Below are positions 33,626-44,489 of a stretch of 64,000 nt of DNA, piece after piece. The DNA lies in the NCBI GenBank assembly GCA_033961575.1, contig CM066736.1, forward strand, positions 6,791,501 to 6,855,500, read 5' to 3'. A program made the position numbers and the translations under genes. How positions within the stretch are numbered: position 1 is the stretch's first letter; every line of letters begins with the position of its first letter. Under the pieces are notes generated by a model. It made no database searches. It was not told the origin of the DNA and saw only the letters and a program-made list of their open reading frames with translations. Origin of the DNA: Aselliscus stoliczkanus (Eukaryota > Chordata > Mammalia > Chiroptera > Hipposideridae).

Positions 33626-33867
33626 AAGAACATAAAATTTTTAACAAAACCAATCTCTGCATAAAAGGGTGGAATTATGGGGAAATTTTACTACCTTTCC
33701 CTCTATGCAGACAATTATTTTAACTATAAAATGTAAAAATGTATTAGATCTAGCGAAAGCCCTGAGCCCTGTATATATCTTACAGCAGTGTAACTACAGT
33801 TTGCGGTACACTCTTTCACAGTTTTCTTTGCACATGTGAACCTATAATAATGCATATATGTACTTTT

Positions 33868-33970
33868 TTTTTTTTTGAGGGCAGTGTCACTGGCCCTCGT
33901 ATGTGGGATCCGAACCCGGGCCGCTGGCTTCCCAAGCCAGCGCTTAACCACCGTGCCACTCGGCCGGCCC
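33868..33970 (-). repeat. tRNA-derived SINE, short form
   Basis: Near-identical to the copy at 33514. TSD cat(a/t)tatgtactttt at 33853-33867 and 33971-33985. Confidence 0.93.
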
Positions 33971-33989
33971 CATTTATGTACTTTTTGAA

Positions 33990-34620
33990 AGGGAAAACTG
34001 AATTGTGGATTTACGCAGCTTGCTCTGACCACAGAGTGCTGTGTCACAGGCCTCTTCTCAAGTGGTTCGCGTGCATCTACTTCGTTCTTCGTTTCCTAAC
34101 ATTTCTCTGCCAAGAGGATTAGCCAATTCTCCATGTGGACACTTACTGGTTAAGTTGTTTCTAGTTTTTTGCTGTTATAAACTATGGTATGATGAATCTC
34201 CTTTAACAGTTATCTTTGCCTAGGAGAGTGTAACTAGTTGTAAGATATTAATTAATTCCCAGAAGCAGAATTGCTCCTAAGTGAATACATGTTTAAAATG
34301 TGGACGGGTATTGACAAGTTGTCTTCTAAAAAAGTTGATCTGATTTACCCCATCATCAGTGTGCATGGCAATATCTTCTCACACATTCTCAACCAACACC
34401 AGATAATCTCCTGCTTTTTAATGTGATTAAGGTGAAGCTTCATATGGTTTCAATATGCCACCTTCCATTACAGTTCAGTTGACATCTTTCCACGTGTCGT
34501 GGCCACTTGTTTTTCTTCTGTGGATATTTACATGCTCTTCCCACTTTTTGTTTAAGTGAGAGCCTTTTCTGTTTTCTCAAGGCTTTTATTTTCTATATTA
34601 TGTCATTTGACTTTTTTTTA
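33990..34620 (-). repeat. L1 LINE fragment
   Basis: 'ttttgctgttataaactatg', 'ttcccagaagcagaattgct' and 'tgtggatatttacatgctct' resemble reversed L1M text. Confidence 0.72.
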
Positions 34621-34624
34621 TTAC

Positions 34625-35380
34625 AACTAGCAAGTTCAAGTCCACAATCTCTTATCTGAAAGCTCTTGGGGAAGTTGTGTTTCAGAATTCAGTATCTGTG
34701 TGGCTCTTGGAAAGGCATCGATGCCCATGTGCCTTATCTCACACTCCCATTGAGGTCTGGGGCAGCCCCCTATAATCAAACACATTAATATCTCTGCAGT
34801 GAAAGGTAAAAACATTCCCACAAAATGGGATGAAGAAGGAATATAAATAGCCTTATATGCTTTCAAATCAGATGTTGTCACCAAATATGTTAGCAATAAA
34901 AACATGATTTTCAGAGCTTTGGGAACTTTAGAATTTTGGCTGATGAATTGTCAATCTGTATCACTTTTGTTCACATTGGCGGGGGGGAGGGGAGCGTGGG
35001 GCAGGGAAATCCCGATAAAGATAACTTTAAATTTAATAAATAAGGCTCATGCAGGGAAATGAATGGTAAGTGACAAGACCAGGATTCCTTGCTCCCATCT
35101 CCAGGCTTTGAGAGGATATGGGCAGGTGGGATGAGGTGCAGACATTTACACTTACCCCAAGCTCTTAGGGATGCAACGCATATTACTCCTGTCACTGTCA
35201 ACTTTAACTAGCCAGCAGCCCTGTCCCTTGCACACGTTCTTTTCCAGCCCAGCTGCCCTAACCCCACCACCTACCCCATATTCCTGATGCCCGCCTCCTG
35301 CACCCAGCCCAGCCAGGACCACCTCCCTAGCAGCCCCTTCCCTCTGACTGCTGGTGTGCATTTCCCTTTGCTCCAGCCCA
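34625..35380. other. Unassigned, possible DNA-transposon relic at the left
   Basis: 'caatctcttatctgaaagct' at the left hints at a Tigger-like relic, but no terminal repeats were found. 34980-35380 shows nothing recognised. Confidence 0.3.
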
Positions 35381-36639
35381 AATGCAGATGAAATTAATTC
35401 ATTCCCATGGAGTACCCCAGCATGAGGTCCTCTCACCTCCAAGGACACAAGTCAGTGATTTCCACAAGGAGGCCCTGATGCTAATTCTTCCCCCAATAGA
35501 TAAAAACCAGGTGCTTCCAGGAACTGTAAATATGAATCTACTTTAGGCCTTTAGAGCTACCGTGGAATTGAATAATCATAAAAGATACTTCTCTCATGGA
35601 GATTTATGCCCTCCATGCACCCCCACCCCCAGTTCTCGACCAATAAAAAAAACATATTTTACAAAAATATATCTCCCATCAGTGGTCCTGGAACACCTCA
35701 CTAACTGACTGTATTTATTGGGAAATGATTCACATTAATTTCAGGCATCATCCTAATATTATATTTATGACAGACTGTGTGAGCGCTGGCAAGGGCCCTC
35801 TCCTCATTCCTGGCATACATTCTCTGTTTCTGCAAATACATATTGTAAACACTGCCTAGAGAGATAGAATCATAAAACTAAAATAGGTTATCTTTGGAAA
35901 ATCTGTTAATCCTAATCAAATAAGACAACTGCTCGCCTGATTTGAGAAGCCGAGAGGCTTTGCTCAAGGTCTGTGTAAGTATTTCTCTCTGAACTTTCTA
36001 TTCCAACCCCCACCCCCTCACACACACACACACTCTAAGATGCGATGTGACTTTTTCATGCTGGGGAGACCCTCATAGTAAAAGATCCTTGACTGACATC
36101 TCCTGCCAAGTGAATAGTTGCTCAGTGTACAGAAGGAGAAACGAAAGGGAGAGAGGAGACCAGGGGCAGGATAAGATGCAGGCAGGTTTGTTCAGTGAAT
36201 CCATTTTGTGCAGCCTGATGCAGCAAGTGTGGGTAGAGACCCAGATAGAGAAAATGCAAAACTCCTGCCCTGAGGATACGATTACTTTGGACAAGCCAGA
36301 GGAAGAGAGATGAGCAAGGGCCGTTCTCTGATGCGGGGAGGGAAAGACTTGAGGGTTTATAAGAATAGGGAGATCTAATATTTAATTGTGTGTGCAGTGT
36401 GATGTAGCCCCACCCCCACCCCACTGGGGCACACCAATGCACCTGTCATGTCCAGTAAAGGCCATCATCCAGGACAACTTTGGGTGGGAGATGTTATGGG
36501 GGAAAATGACAAAGGGCTTTGTTCCACCCTGGGTTGTTATAGTCTGAGGCACCTGCCCTCCATCATTCCTGCATCTTCGAACAGCACCCCTCACCCACCG
36601 CTCATCCATCCCTCACCGCAGTCCAAGCTTTTGGGTGAA
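35381..36639. other. Repeat-poor block, candidate conserved non-coding DNA
   Basis: About 1.2 kb with no recognised repeat except a short CA run near 36020. AT-rich 35.4-35.95 kb includes 'gatgaaattaattcattccc' and 'tcacattaatttcaggcatc'. An 88-codon frame at 36047-36313 has no motif. Confidence 0.4.
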
Positions 36640-36955
36640 GGCTACCTCAACCCTTGGCTCCAAGGATGGGCACATGACTTGACCTAGACACAATGATTGG
36701 TTCCTGATAGGCATGTGACTCATACCTGGCCAATCAGAGTATTCTATTTGCCTACAGTGATTGGTGTCAGGCCTGGCCTGACAAAAGCCACTCCAGGATT
36801 TCTGCTGGAAGTTTGGGGAAGGAAAAGTCAAGCTCTCTTTAAACTGGGACTTTTGAGGGATGGGATGTAAGCTTGAGTGCTTGGCAGCCATTTTGCCACA
36901 ATGAAGAAGAACCTGCCTGAGGATAGAGTGGAGAGATAGGAAAGCTAGATTCCTG
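36640..36955 (+). repeat. LTR-like ancient repeat with CCAAT motif
   Basis: 'cctggccaatcagagtattc', 'gcttggcagccattttgcca' and 'gaagaacctgcctgaggata' match the order in 25850-26345 and 48300-48720. Confidence 0.55.
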
Positions 36956-37200
36956 ATAATAATAAAGATGATGACAATAATTCTAATACTAATAATAGCT
37001 AACTCTTACAGCATGCTTACATTTTCAAACTCTACCCTAGAAACCACAGCCCTCCTAACAACCCTAAGAGCTTGATACTTTTATTACTTCCATTTCACAG
37101 ACGAGGAAATGGAGGCAGAGAGGTCACTCAGTTAGTAGCAGAGCCGTAATTCGAACCCAAGTAACCTGGCTCTAGAGTCCCTGTTCGTAATTACCATGCA
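36956..37200 (-). repeat. MIR SINE
   Basis: 'aatagctaactcttacagca', 'ttcacagacgaggaaatgga' and 'gtaattcgaacccaagtaac', close to full-length reversed MIR. Confidence 0.88.
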
Positions 37201-37204
37201 CCAC

Positions 37205-37300
37205 TCAGCCAGCATTTATTGAACATCTACTGTGTGCCAGATTGTGTAGGGATATAGCGATGATCCAGCCCTGATCCCTGGTCCCTGGGAGCTCAGAAAG
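37205..37300 (-). repeat. L2 LINE fragment
   Basis: 'cagcatttattgaacatcta' and 'ctgtgtgccagattgtgtag' mark reversed L2. Confidence 0.72.
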
Positions 37301-37789
37301 CAGGCACCCTGGCCTGTTAGGTGTGATCATCTGTGACTGTGATAGCCACCCTCAGCCTGTGACTGATGCGCACCACCTGCTTCGATTTGCAAAGAAACTC
37401 ATTCCCTTCAGGAGAGCAACTCCAGCCCTAACAGGCCTTCAAAAATGTCAGGTATATTTTTAGCCTGGAGAATTGGTGCATTGGGTGGCAGATTGGAGAA
37501 GTAAGGCTGTGCTCTGTGGAGATGAAATGTGAAGCCACAAGAAACTCTATTTTAGGAGAGGGGCTAGGCTCAGGGGAGGCCTGGGGGCTTCGGGGAGACA
37601 CGAGGAGAGAAACTGGAGTGCCAGGCATCTGGAACTGGAGAATGGGGGTCACACTCAGAGGGCCTGGGCCTGGAACCTCCCCTGGTCCACACCCAGGAGG
37701 GTTTGATGGTCCTTAGCAAGTATACAGGGGAGTAACACTCACAGTGAGGTGACCAAGTGAGCACAGGACATAGGCAAGGTCCTTTAGTC
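37301..37789. other. Unassigned intergenic sequence
   Basis: Nothing recognised. Overlapping frames on both strands are GC-driven. Confidence 0.4.
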
Positions 37790-38120
37790 ATTCGACAAAC
37801 CCACAGGCTATTGCCCTGGAGCCTGACATACCATTCAGGGCTCAAAACATTTTGTTGAACAAATGAGTACCCGTTCTCTGAGCAAGCATCCACACTGGTT
37901 CAAGACCCTACCAGGCACCAGGAGTGTAAAGAAGAGAGCACAGCCCTTTCTCTTATTTAGATGGAAGTGGAAAACTGTAGAAGGGTGGGGTCAGGATGAG
38001 GGTAGTTTGGTAGCCCGTGGGGCTGTGGAAACGCAGCAGAGGGCCACTTAACCCATCTTGCAAGGTCCCGGAAGGCTTCCTGGAGGAGATGACTCTTCAA
38101 CTGAAGGTTTGAAAGACAAT
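37790..38120 (-). repeat. L2 LINE fragment, diverged
   Basis: 'ccaggcaccaggagtgtaaa' and 'cggaaggcttcctggaggag' are reversed L2 motifs. Confidence 0.6.
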
Positions 38121-38177
38121 CTGAAGCAAGTCAGGCAAAGAAGGTAGTCAAGTGCAAAGGCATAGATGTATATTGAG

Positions 38178-38179
<2 letters not shown>

Positions 38180-38224
<45 letters not shown>
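38180..38224. repeat. (GATA)n microsatellite
   Basis: Eleven uninterrupted GATA units, a likely polymorphic marker. Confidence 0.98.
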
Positions 38225-38226
<2 letters not shown>

Positions 38227-38227
38227 A

Positions 38228-38375
38228 ATGAAAATAACAGCTCCCTTTTATTGAGCCTTCCATGAGGGCCAGGTATTGTGCTAAGCATGCAAAGGCCAGG
38301 CCTCATTTAATCCTCACAGCAACCATAGGAGGAAAGCGCTATTATGACCTCCAATTTATAGAAAGGAAACCAGGC
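38228..38375 (-). repeat. MIR SINE
   Basis: 'ttattgagccttccatgagg', 'gccaggtattgtgctaagca' and 'tcatttaatcctcacagcaa'. It abuts the MIR in opposite orientation that follows. Confidence 0.85.
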
Positions 38376-38612
38376 CCCAGATGTTAAGAGCATGGATGCT
38401 GGAGCTATATGGCCCAGATTCGAATCCTGACTTTTAAACTTAACAGCTGTTTCACTTGGGCAGCAACTTCCTCTCCCTGAGCCCAAGGTTCTCCATTTGT
38501 GAAACAGAGATAATAGCAGTACCTACCTCATTTAAGGTTGTTGTGGAAGTCACACGAACTGCTAAAAACGAAGTGCTGAAAACACTGCCTGGCATCTAGT
38601 CATTGTTCAATA
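38376..38612 (+). repeat. MIR SINE
   Basis: 'gttaagagcatggatgctgg', 'ccagattcgaatcctgactt' and 'acctacctcatttaaggttg' are sense MIR, nearly full length. Confidence 0.88.
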
Positions 38613-38616
38613 ATTG

Positions 38617-38675
38617 TTGACTGATTGACTGACTGACTGACTGAATGAATGAATGAATGACAATGAATGAATGAA
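38617..38675. repeat. (GACT)n/(GAAT)n simple repeat
   Basis: GACT units pass into GAAT units at the MIR 3' end. Confidence 0.9.
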
Positions 38676-38679
38676 ATTA

Positions 38680-38765
38680 GGCCTTGAAGGAGAATAACAG
38701 TTTTCTAAGGCCACACAGAAAGTAAGGTCAAGGTCAGAATTTGGACCCAGGTCTGACTGTGGATC
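38680..38765 (-). repeat. MIR fragment
   Basis: 'ctaaggccacacagaaagta' and 'aatttggacccaggtctgac'. Confidence 0.7.
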
Positions 38766-38849
38766 TGAGCCTGTGTTCCTTTTTGCCAACTCGGAGGTTA
38801 GTAAAATCAAACAGTGAGGAAAGTCATAAGCCCTGAGGCTCCATGGATG

Positions 38850-39070
38850 GATGGAGCTATCATCATGTCCTGAGAACTGGGCTGAGCATTTTCCCATGTA
38901 TCGCCCCCACACTTAACCCTCACAACCATCCCATGAAGTAGATCCTAATACTTTTCTCATTTTACAGAAGCAGAGACTGAGGGTCAGAGTGACTGAGACT
39001 TGCTTGAGCCACAGCTAGCAAGTGGCCAAACTGGGATTTGAACCCAGCTCTGTGTGACCAGTTTATGTTA
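38850..39070 (-). repeat. MIR SINE
   Basis: 'ttctcattttacagaagcag' and 'ctgggatttgaacccagctc' in reversed MIR order. Confidence 0.85.
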
Positions 39071-39112
39071 CACACAAGCCATAAAGAAATCAGTCAATGA
39101 TTGTACTAGAGT

Positions 39113-39208
39113 GCATGGATGACACACATGCACTCCTCATTCAGTTCTCACCACAGCCTTATGAAGTAAGAGGTGGGCTGTCAGTCTCATTTTATTTATT
39201 ATTTATTT

Positions 39209-39240
<32 letters not shown>

Positions 39241-39415
39241 TTTTTGAGGGCAGTGTCACTGGCCCTCATATGTGGGACCCGAACCGGGGCCACTGGCTTC
39301 TCAAGCCAGCGCTTAACCACCATGCCACTTGGCCGGCCCTGTCAGTCTCATTTTAAAGATGAGGAAACTGAGGCTCAGAGAAGACAGTTAACTTGCCTAA
39401 GGCCACACAGCCGAT
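39113..39415 (-). repeat. MIR SINE interrupted by a SINE
   Basis: 'agccttatgaagtaagaggt' at the left and 'gatgaggaaactgaggctca' at the right are the two halves of a MIR, split by the insertion at 39195-39338. Confidence 0.85.
39195..39338 (-). repeat. tRNA-derived SINE, short form with TTTA tail
   Basis: Reversed short copy with an expanded TTTA/TTATT tail. Perfect 17 bp TSD ctgtcagtctcatttta at 39178-39194 and 39339-39355, inside a MIR. Confidence 0.95.
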
Positions 39416-39859
39416 GGGCAGCAGTGAGCCTCGGAGGAGCAGAAGGGTTGTTGCAGTTCATCAAAAAAGCAACCCCCAGCACTGAAGAAGCCACAGGCCC
39501 TGGTCTCCATTTTGACAAATAGCCTTGCTGGACCCAGCTAGGTCTAGAGCTCTGGGCCTGAGTCACTTTCAGGACTCCACATCTGGCCGGCACAGCCAGC
39601 AAGACTGAGGGAAGAAATTGTCTCCCCTCCTTTTCCAAAACATGTCCCTGTCTACCCCCTGCTTTCCATCTTGCTGACACTGTCATTGTCTAGGCCAGTA
39701 TGGTCCCTCTCACCTGGATGGCTGCAGCAGTCACCTCTCAGGTATCCTGCTGTGACACCCTCTCCCCCACCCCATAGGCAGAGTCCCTTCTCCCACCCTC
39801 TCCCCTGCAGCCACTGTGAACCCTGCTTAACCCCCACCAGTACCACACAGACCCAAGAG
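39416..39859. other. Unassigned intergenic sequence
   Basis: No repeat recognised. Overlapping ~100-codon frames on the minus strand carry no motif. Confidence 0.4.
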
Positions 39860-40335
39860 GATTGAGAAACATAGACTCCCATAGGTATTGGCACACGCAC
39901 GTTCATAGCAACACTGCACGATAGCCAAAAGGTGGAAACAACCCAAATGTCCATCAACTGATGAGTGGATGAACAGCGATAGCCTATCTGTACAGTGGAC
40001 TATTATTCAGCCATAAGAAGGATTGATAGGTGCTACACCATGGATGAACCTTGAAAACATTATGTTCAGTGATTGAAGCTAGACACAAAAGGCCCCCTAT
40101 TATATGATTCCATGAATGGGAGATATCCAGAATAGTAAATCTGTAGAGAGAGGAGGCAGATTGGTGGGTGCCAGGCCTGTGAAGAGGAAGTGGGGAGTGG
40201 CAGATAATGGCTGTAGGCCTTCATCTGAGGTAATGAAAATGTCCTGGAACTAGATAGAGGTAGGCACACAAAATTGTGAGTGTACTACATGACACTGATG
40301 TTCACTTTTAAATGGTTAATTTTGTGTGTGTGCGT
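39860..40335 (+). repeat. L1 LINE 3' end
   Basis: 'aaatgtccatcaactgatga', 'ggactattattcagccataa' and 'gaactagatagaggtaggca' to a GT-rich end. Confidence 0.9.
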
Positions 40336-40354
40336 GCGTGCGTGCATGTGTGCA
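40336..40354. repeat. Short (GT/GC)n at L1 junction
   Basis: Alternating 'gtgcgtgcgtgcatgtgtg' between two L1 tails. Confidence 0.8.
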
Positions 40355-40900
40355 TAACTCTCAACTTAAATTTATTAATATTTTTACTATAGTAAAATAT
40401 ACATAACATAAAATTCAACAACCTTTAACCATTTCTGCCTCCCACCAGGCCCTGGCAACCATTAATTTACTTTCTGTCTCTATAGATTTGCCTATTTGGG
40501 GCATTTCCTGTAAATAGAATCACTCTCTGTGACCTTTTGTGTCTGACTTCTTTTACTTAGCACAGTATTTTCAAGGCAGATCCATGTTGTTGCATGTGGT
40601 GATACTTCATTATTTTTTATGGCTCAGTACTGTTCCATTGTATGGATGTTCCACATTCTGTTTATCCATTCATCAATTGATGGACTTTTGGGGTGTTCTC
40701 ACCTTTTGGATGTTGTGACTTGTGCTGCTATGAACATGTACGTATACATGTATTTGTTTGAATATATGTTTTCTAGTTTTTTTGGGTAGATACTTGGGAA
40801 TGGCATTGCTGGGTCATATGGAAACTTTATGTTTAACTTTTGGAGAAACTGCCAAACTCTTTTTCCACAGTGGCTGTCCCCTTTTTCATACCCACTGGGG
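40355..40900 (-). repeat. L1 LINE 3' end, opposite orientation
   Basis: 'aaatatacataacataaaat', 'ccattgtatggatgttccac' and 'cattcatcaattgatggact' are reversed L1. It meets the L1 at 39860 tail to tail. Confidence 0.9.
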
Positions 40901-41029
40901 CCTAGGTTGGTTCTGAAGTTTAGATGCAGTAATACATGCAGAGGGTTTAGCCAGGGCTTGAAACATAGTAAGTACCTCCCAAATATAAGTAATTGTGATT
41001 ATCTTGTTAACAGTCATTACCATGTACCT

Positions 41030-41115
41030 CATCTAGGCCAAGCCTTGGTGTAGGCCCTGGGGGTACAAAGATGAATGCAAAATTATCCCTACTTTCAAGG
41101 AGTTCACCTGAGTGA
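41030..41115 (-). repeat. L2 fragment
   Basis: 'taggccctgggggtacaaag' and 'ctttcaaggagttcacctga'. Confidence 0.6.
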
Positions 41116-41139
41116 CTTTTCTTCAGGCTCTTCCAAGTA

Positions 41140-41335
41140 ACTGGTTTGATTAACAACAATTACAGCTACAAATCTAATGGCTGCTTATAACATGCCTGGC
41201 ATTGTGCCACGTTCTTCATTCATTTCCTTCATGTGATCCTCTCAACAACCCAGAGAGTAGACAATATTATTATCCCCTTCTACAGATGAGAAGGCCAAGC
41301 CCCAAGAAGGGGTGAGTGTGCCTGAGCCTCACCTC
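41140..41335 (-). repeat. MIR SINE
   Basis: 'tgcctggcattgtgccacgt' and 'ttatccccttctacagatga' in reversed order. Confidence 0.8.
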
Positions 41336-42340
41336 CGGCATCGAGCTGGACTTTGAAGACAAAGTGTGCCTTACCCACTGACCCCTCTGGAATCCAAGCA
41401 TTGCTCTCTTTACTCTTGATTTTGCCCAAATCCTGGAATTAACCCAATTTGGGGCTTTGTACAGACTCAGCTGGATTCCATCTATATATTCCAGGGCGAC
41501 AGGGGGTCCAGTGGGAATTTCTGGGTACAGGTGTCAAGCTGTAGTCAGGGCCAGGCCCTGAAGGGGACCTGTTGGGTTCATTGGGGGCCTGATTCAGGAA
41601 ACGTCTGGGCCTCCTCCTTGGTGGCCCTGCCTCTTTGTGCATGCATCCTTCTTTGCAAGACTCCATCTGATTGGTGTCCAGAAGAGCGACACCTGGTCTG
41701 CCTTCTGTGGTGCCCACGGCTCTGACTCTGGGAGGGGTTGGAGGGCTCCTTCTGCAGGGTCCCAGTCTGCATGGAGTGCGGGGGGGGGGGGGTGTCCATG
41801 AACTAGGATTCACACTGAATCGCCAGGGCCTCCCACACTAGCTGGTGACTTCCCTGGCAGTGCCATGTGAGGGTCTGTGACCGTCATGAAGGCCACCTCC
41901 CCAGGCCTGCAGGGCCAGCCACAGGCTGGATGCAGGCTCTACAGGCCTAGGGAACGCTGGACACCATAGATGACACTGAAGACCCCGGGAACGCCCCCTC
42001 CCCACTCCTGCAGCTCAGCTCCATCTCCTCACAACGGCTGTTTCCACATTTGGTAGAACTTACTTTGTGCTGTGTCCCTAAAACAGCTATTTGAATACCA
42101 CACTTCTTAGTATTTTGCCATATCCACAAACCACCACTATTGTCACCTATTTAATTCTTTTCTTCAAATTGACTCTTTTTTTTTTTTTTACTTTAAATAT
42201 ATGTATTGGAGAAGGAAATTTTATGTTGCTAATGTATATGAAACACCAAGTTTCCTTTACAGAAACAGAATGTAACATAAAAATAAATATTAAATTTTAA
42301 AATGTTTTAGTGTTCAACTTGGCACTGTCTTATCTATAGT
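41336..42340. other. Repeat-poor intergenic block
   Basis: GC-rich at the left with a G13 run at 41780-41792, AT-rich at the right. A 124-codon minus-strand frame (41439-41813) is proline/arginine-rich and GC-driven, with no domain. Confidence 0.4.
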
Positions 42341-42344
42341 ATCT

Positions 42345-42690
42345 CCCCACAGGTTTCTTACTAATTACAAAAGGAAAAAATTACAATGGGGAAAACTGAC
42401 AGTCACCGACCGCTCTATCCAACAGGTCAGAGCTTGCAACACCAAAACTGGAACAAAATGACATCACACGCCTCCTGATATGATGCACTGAAGACATAGC
42501 ATCGCTTCAGTGATGTTCTTGTCAAAAGGGTGTAACGTGAATCTAATCACAAGGAAACATCAGACAAACCCAAACTGAATGATGACCTCCAAAATGGACT
42601 CTTCAAAAATGTCAGGACCAGGAAAGACAAAGGCTGAGGCACTATCCTGACTACAGAAGGCTGCAGAGACATGACTGTTAGTTTTAGTTT
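42345..42690 (+). repeat. LINE (L1M-type) 3'-UTR fragment
   Basis: 'aaggaaacatcagacaaacc', 'gtcaggaccaggaaagacaa' and 'ggctgcagagacatgactgt' match the element at 14796-15275. Confidence 0.65.
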
Positions 42691-42859
42691 GTAATAATTG
42701 CACAGTAATTACATAAGAAAATGACCTTGTTCTTAGGAAGCACACACTGAACCATGTGTGTAAAGGATCATGGTAGTGACTGCATTCACTCACAAATGTT
42801 TTTGAGGGGGAAATACACATGCTCGAGCACGCGTACACATACACACACACACACTCACA

Positions 42860-43093
42860 CGGTGCCCAAAAAATGTATACACATTTTAAGAAAGGAAAAA
42901 GCTGTGTTAAAATTGTAATACTCAATATATACTGATAACAAAAGATGAATACAAGTCACGTTTGACTTCTGCAATGCCAAGAAGTGCTCAAAGTGGTGAC
43001 CATCAGCGTCCAGACACTTCTGATGATGGCGAACTATTGCTTGAGCAACGTTGAGCAACGTGTCCACTTGTGTACATTTTTTTTGGCACCCCT
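42860..43093 (-). mobile_element. Mariner-derived deleted element, copy A
   Basis: About 234 bp with inverted ends: GGTGCCCAAAAAATGTATAC at the left and, on the minus strand, GGGTGCCAAAAAAAATGTAC at the right. The minus strand encodes a transposase C-terminus (…VRHHQKCLDADGHHFEHFL…). HFEHxL is a frequent C-terminal motif in mariner/IS630-type transposases. The catalytic DDD/E core is absent, so the copy is non-autonomous. Copy B is at 51464. Confidence 0.85.
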
Positions 43094-43498
43094 GATTCTA
43101 TATATATGCAGAACAGAGAGAGAAATAAAGCAAATGTGGCAAAATGTCAACATTTGGCAAATCAGGAGAGGTTCGGGGAGTTCGTTGCACTCTTCTTGCA
43201 ACATTTCTGTTATGTATATTTTTTCCAAGTAGCAAGGTTTGAAAAATGTCCATCTGTGGAGAGTAAACGCAGCTCACATGCCATCGGTGGAGAGGACCAT
43301 ACTTTGTGAAAAATATGGGTTGGTGCAATTTCTCCATCTCTCATTTTTTTCCTTTTCCTAATTCTTACCCTCATCGCTCAGCCTCCTCCTCAGTAGGCTC
43401 TGCCTATTCATTCCCCTTTTAGAGATTCAGGACTCACTTTAGCATATTAAAGGCTCTGAAAAGTTCTGCAGCCACAATATAAGTTGAATGCTTTTAGT
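43094..43498. other. Unassigned intergenic sequence
   Basis: Short frames on both strands at the mariner edge. Nothing recognised. Confidence 0.4.
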
Positions 43499-43499
43499 T

Positions 43500-43670
43500 G
43501 GGGTGAGAGGCTGCTGTTCATTGAGCCCCTACCCTGTCCCTGGTATGCTGAGAGCCCTAGGAGATGGATGCTGTTATTATACCTATTTCACAGATGAAGG
43601 AACTGAGGCTCAAAGAGGTGACATCACTTATCCAAAGTTCCTAGGAAGCCAAAGAACAGGGATTAAACCT
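43500..43670 (-). repeat. MIR SINE
   Basis: 'tcattgagcccctaccctgt' and 'cagatgaaggaactgaggct'. Confidence 0.82.
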
Positions 43671-43734
43671 CTTGTTAGTTATCATCATATGCCTGCTTGA
43701 GAAGCCACAACACAATTACTAGAGACAATCTAGT

Positions 43735-43889
43735 GGCGAGAACAGAGATTCTGGGTTCAAATCTCTGCCACTAGCTTAGCTGTGTGATCTGGAATAAGTC
43801 ACTTACTGGTATCATGGGGCTGTGGGTATGATTAAATGAATCAGTACATGGAAAGCATTTAGAGCAGTGTCTGACACAGTGCGTGGGAG
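43735..43889 (+). repeat. MIR SINE
   Basis: 'ctgggttcaaatctctgcca', 'gctgtgtgatctggaataag' and 'agagcagtgtctgacacagt'. Confidence 0.85.
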
Positions 43890-43965
43890 AAAGACTCAGA
43901 GAGGTTAAGTAACTTGACCAAGGACACATAGTAAGTAGCAGGTTTAGGGTTTGAACTCAGGCCTG
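43890..43965 (-). repeat. MIR fragment
   Basis: 'ctcagagaggttaagtaact' and 'gggtttgaactcaggcctga', directly abutting the sense MIR. Confidence 0.78.
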
Positions 43966-44485
43966 ATAGACCTCAAAGACCCAGACCTCAAAGACCCAGC
44001 AATGCTCCTGTGTTTTGCTGACCCTGAGCACTGGGTCTCACTCACCTTCTGGTGCTGGTCCCCGTTTGCCCCACATCCCAGCTCCCTGCAGCTCCCCCTG
44101 CCCTCATCAAGTCCTACAGCCATTTTCCCATGTGGGGTGACTCCAATCAGTCCTCATGAGGACAGGAGACATTGCTTCTGGGCTCTTTGCTTGGATTTCC
44201 AGCTCATACGCTCATATCCCACAGCCGGCCTCTGTGGGGAAGTTGAGAGCACCTTACCCACCATCCAGGGAGTCCTAACTGCTGCCAAAGTCAGCCTGTC
44301 CACTCGCAAACCCCTGGGTTACCAGAATGTGCCTTAGATTCACCCACCTGCCACATGAACTGGGCTGCACTAAAGCCAGCATGAGAGATATTCATTTAGC
44401 AAAGAGGATAAAACAACAACAACGACGACAATAACAGGGTCAGAATCCATTTCAGCCTAACCGATATTTTACACAATTGGATACG
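43966..44485. other. Unassigned intergenic sequence
   Basis: A 128-codon + frame (43951-44337) has no recognisable domain. Confidence 0.4.
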
Positions 44486-44489
44486 TTTG

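Noticed and set aside
38180..38224. CRISPR-like or other structured direct-repeat array
   Set aside because: It is a GATA microsatellite without spacers, in a mammalian genome.
42984..43337. Short overlapping frames on both strands at the mariner edge as a host gene
   Set aside because: One frame carries the transposase remnant and the others are its shadows or flank. No splice sites or family match.
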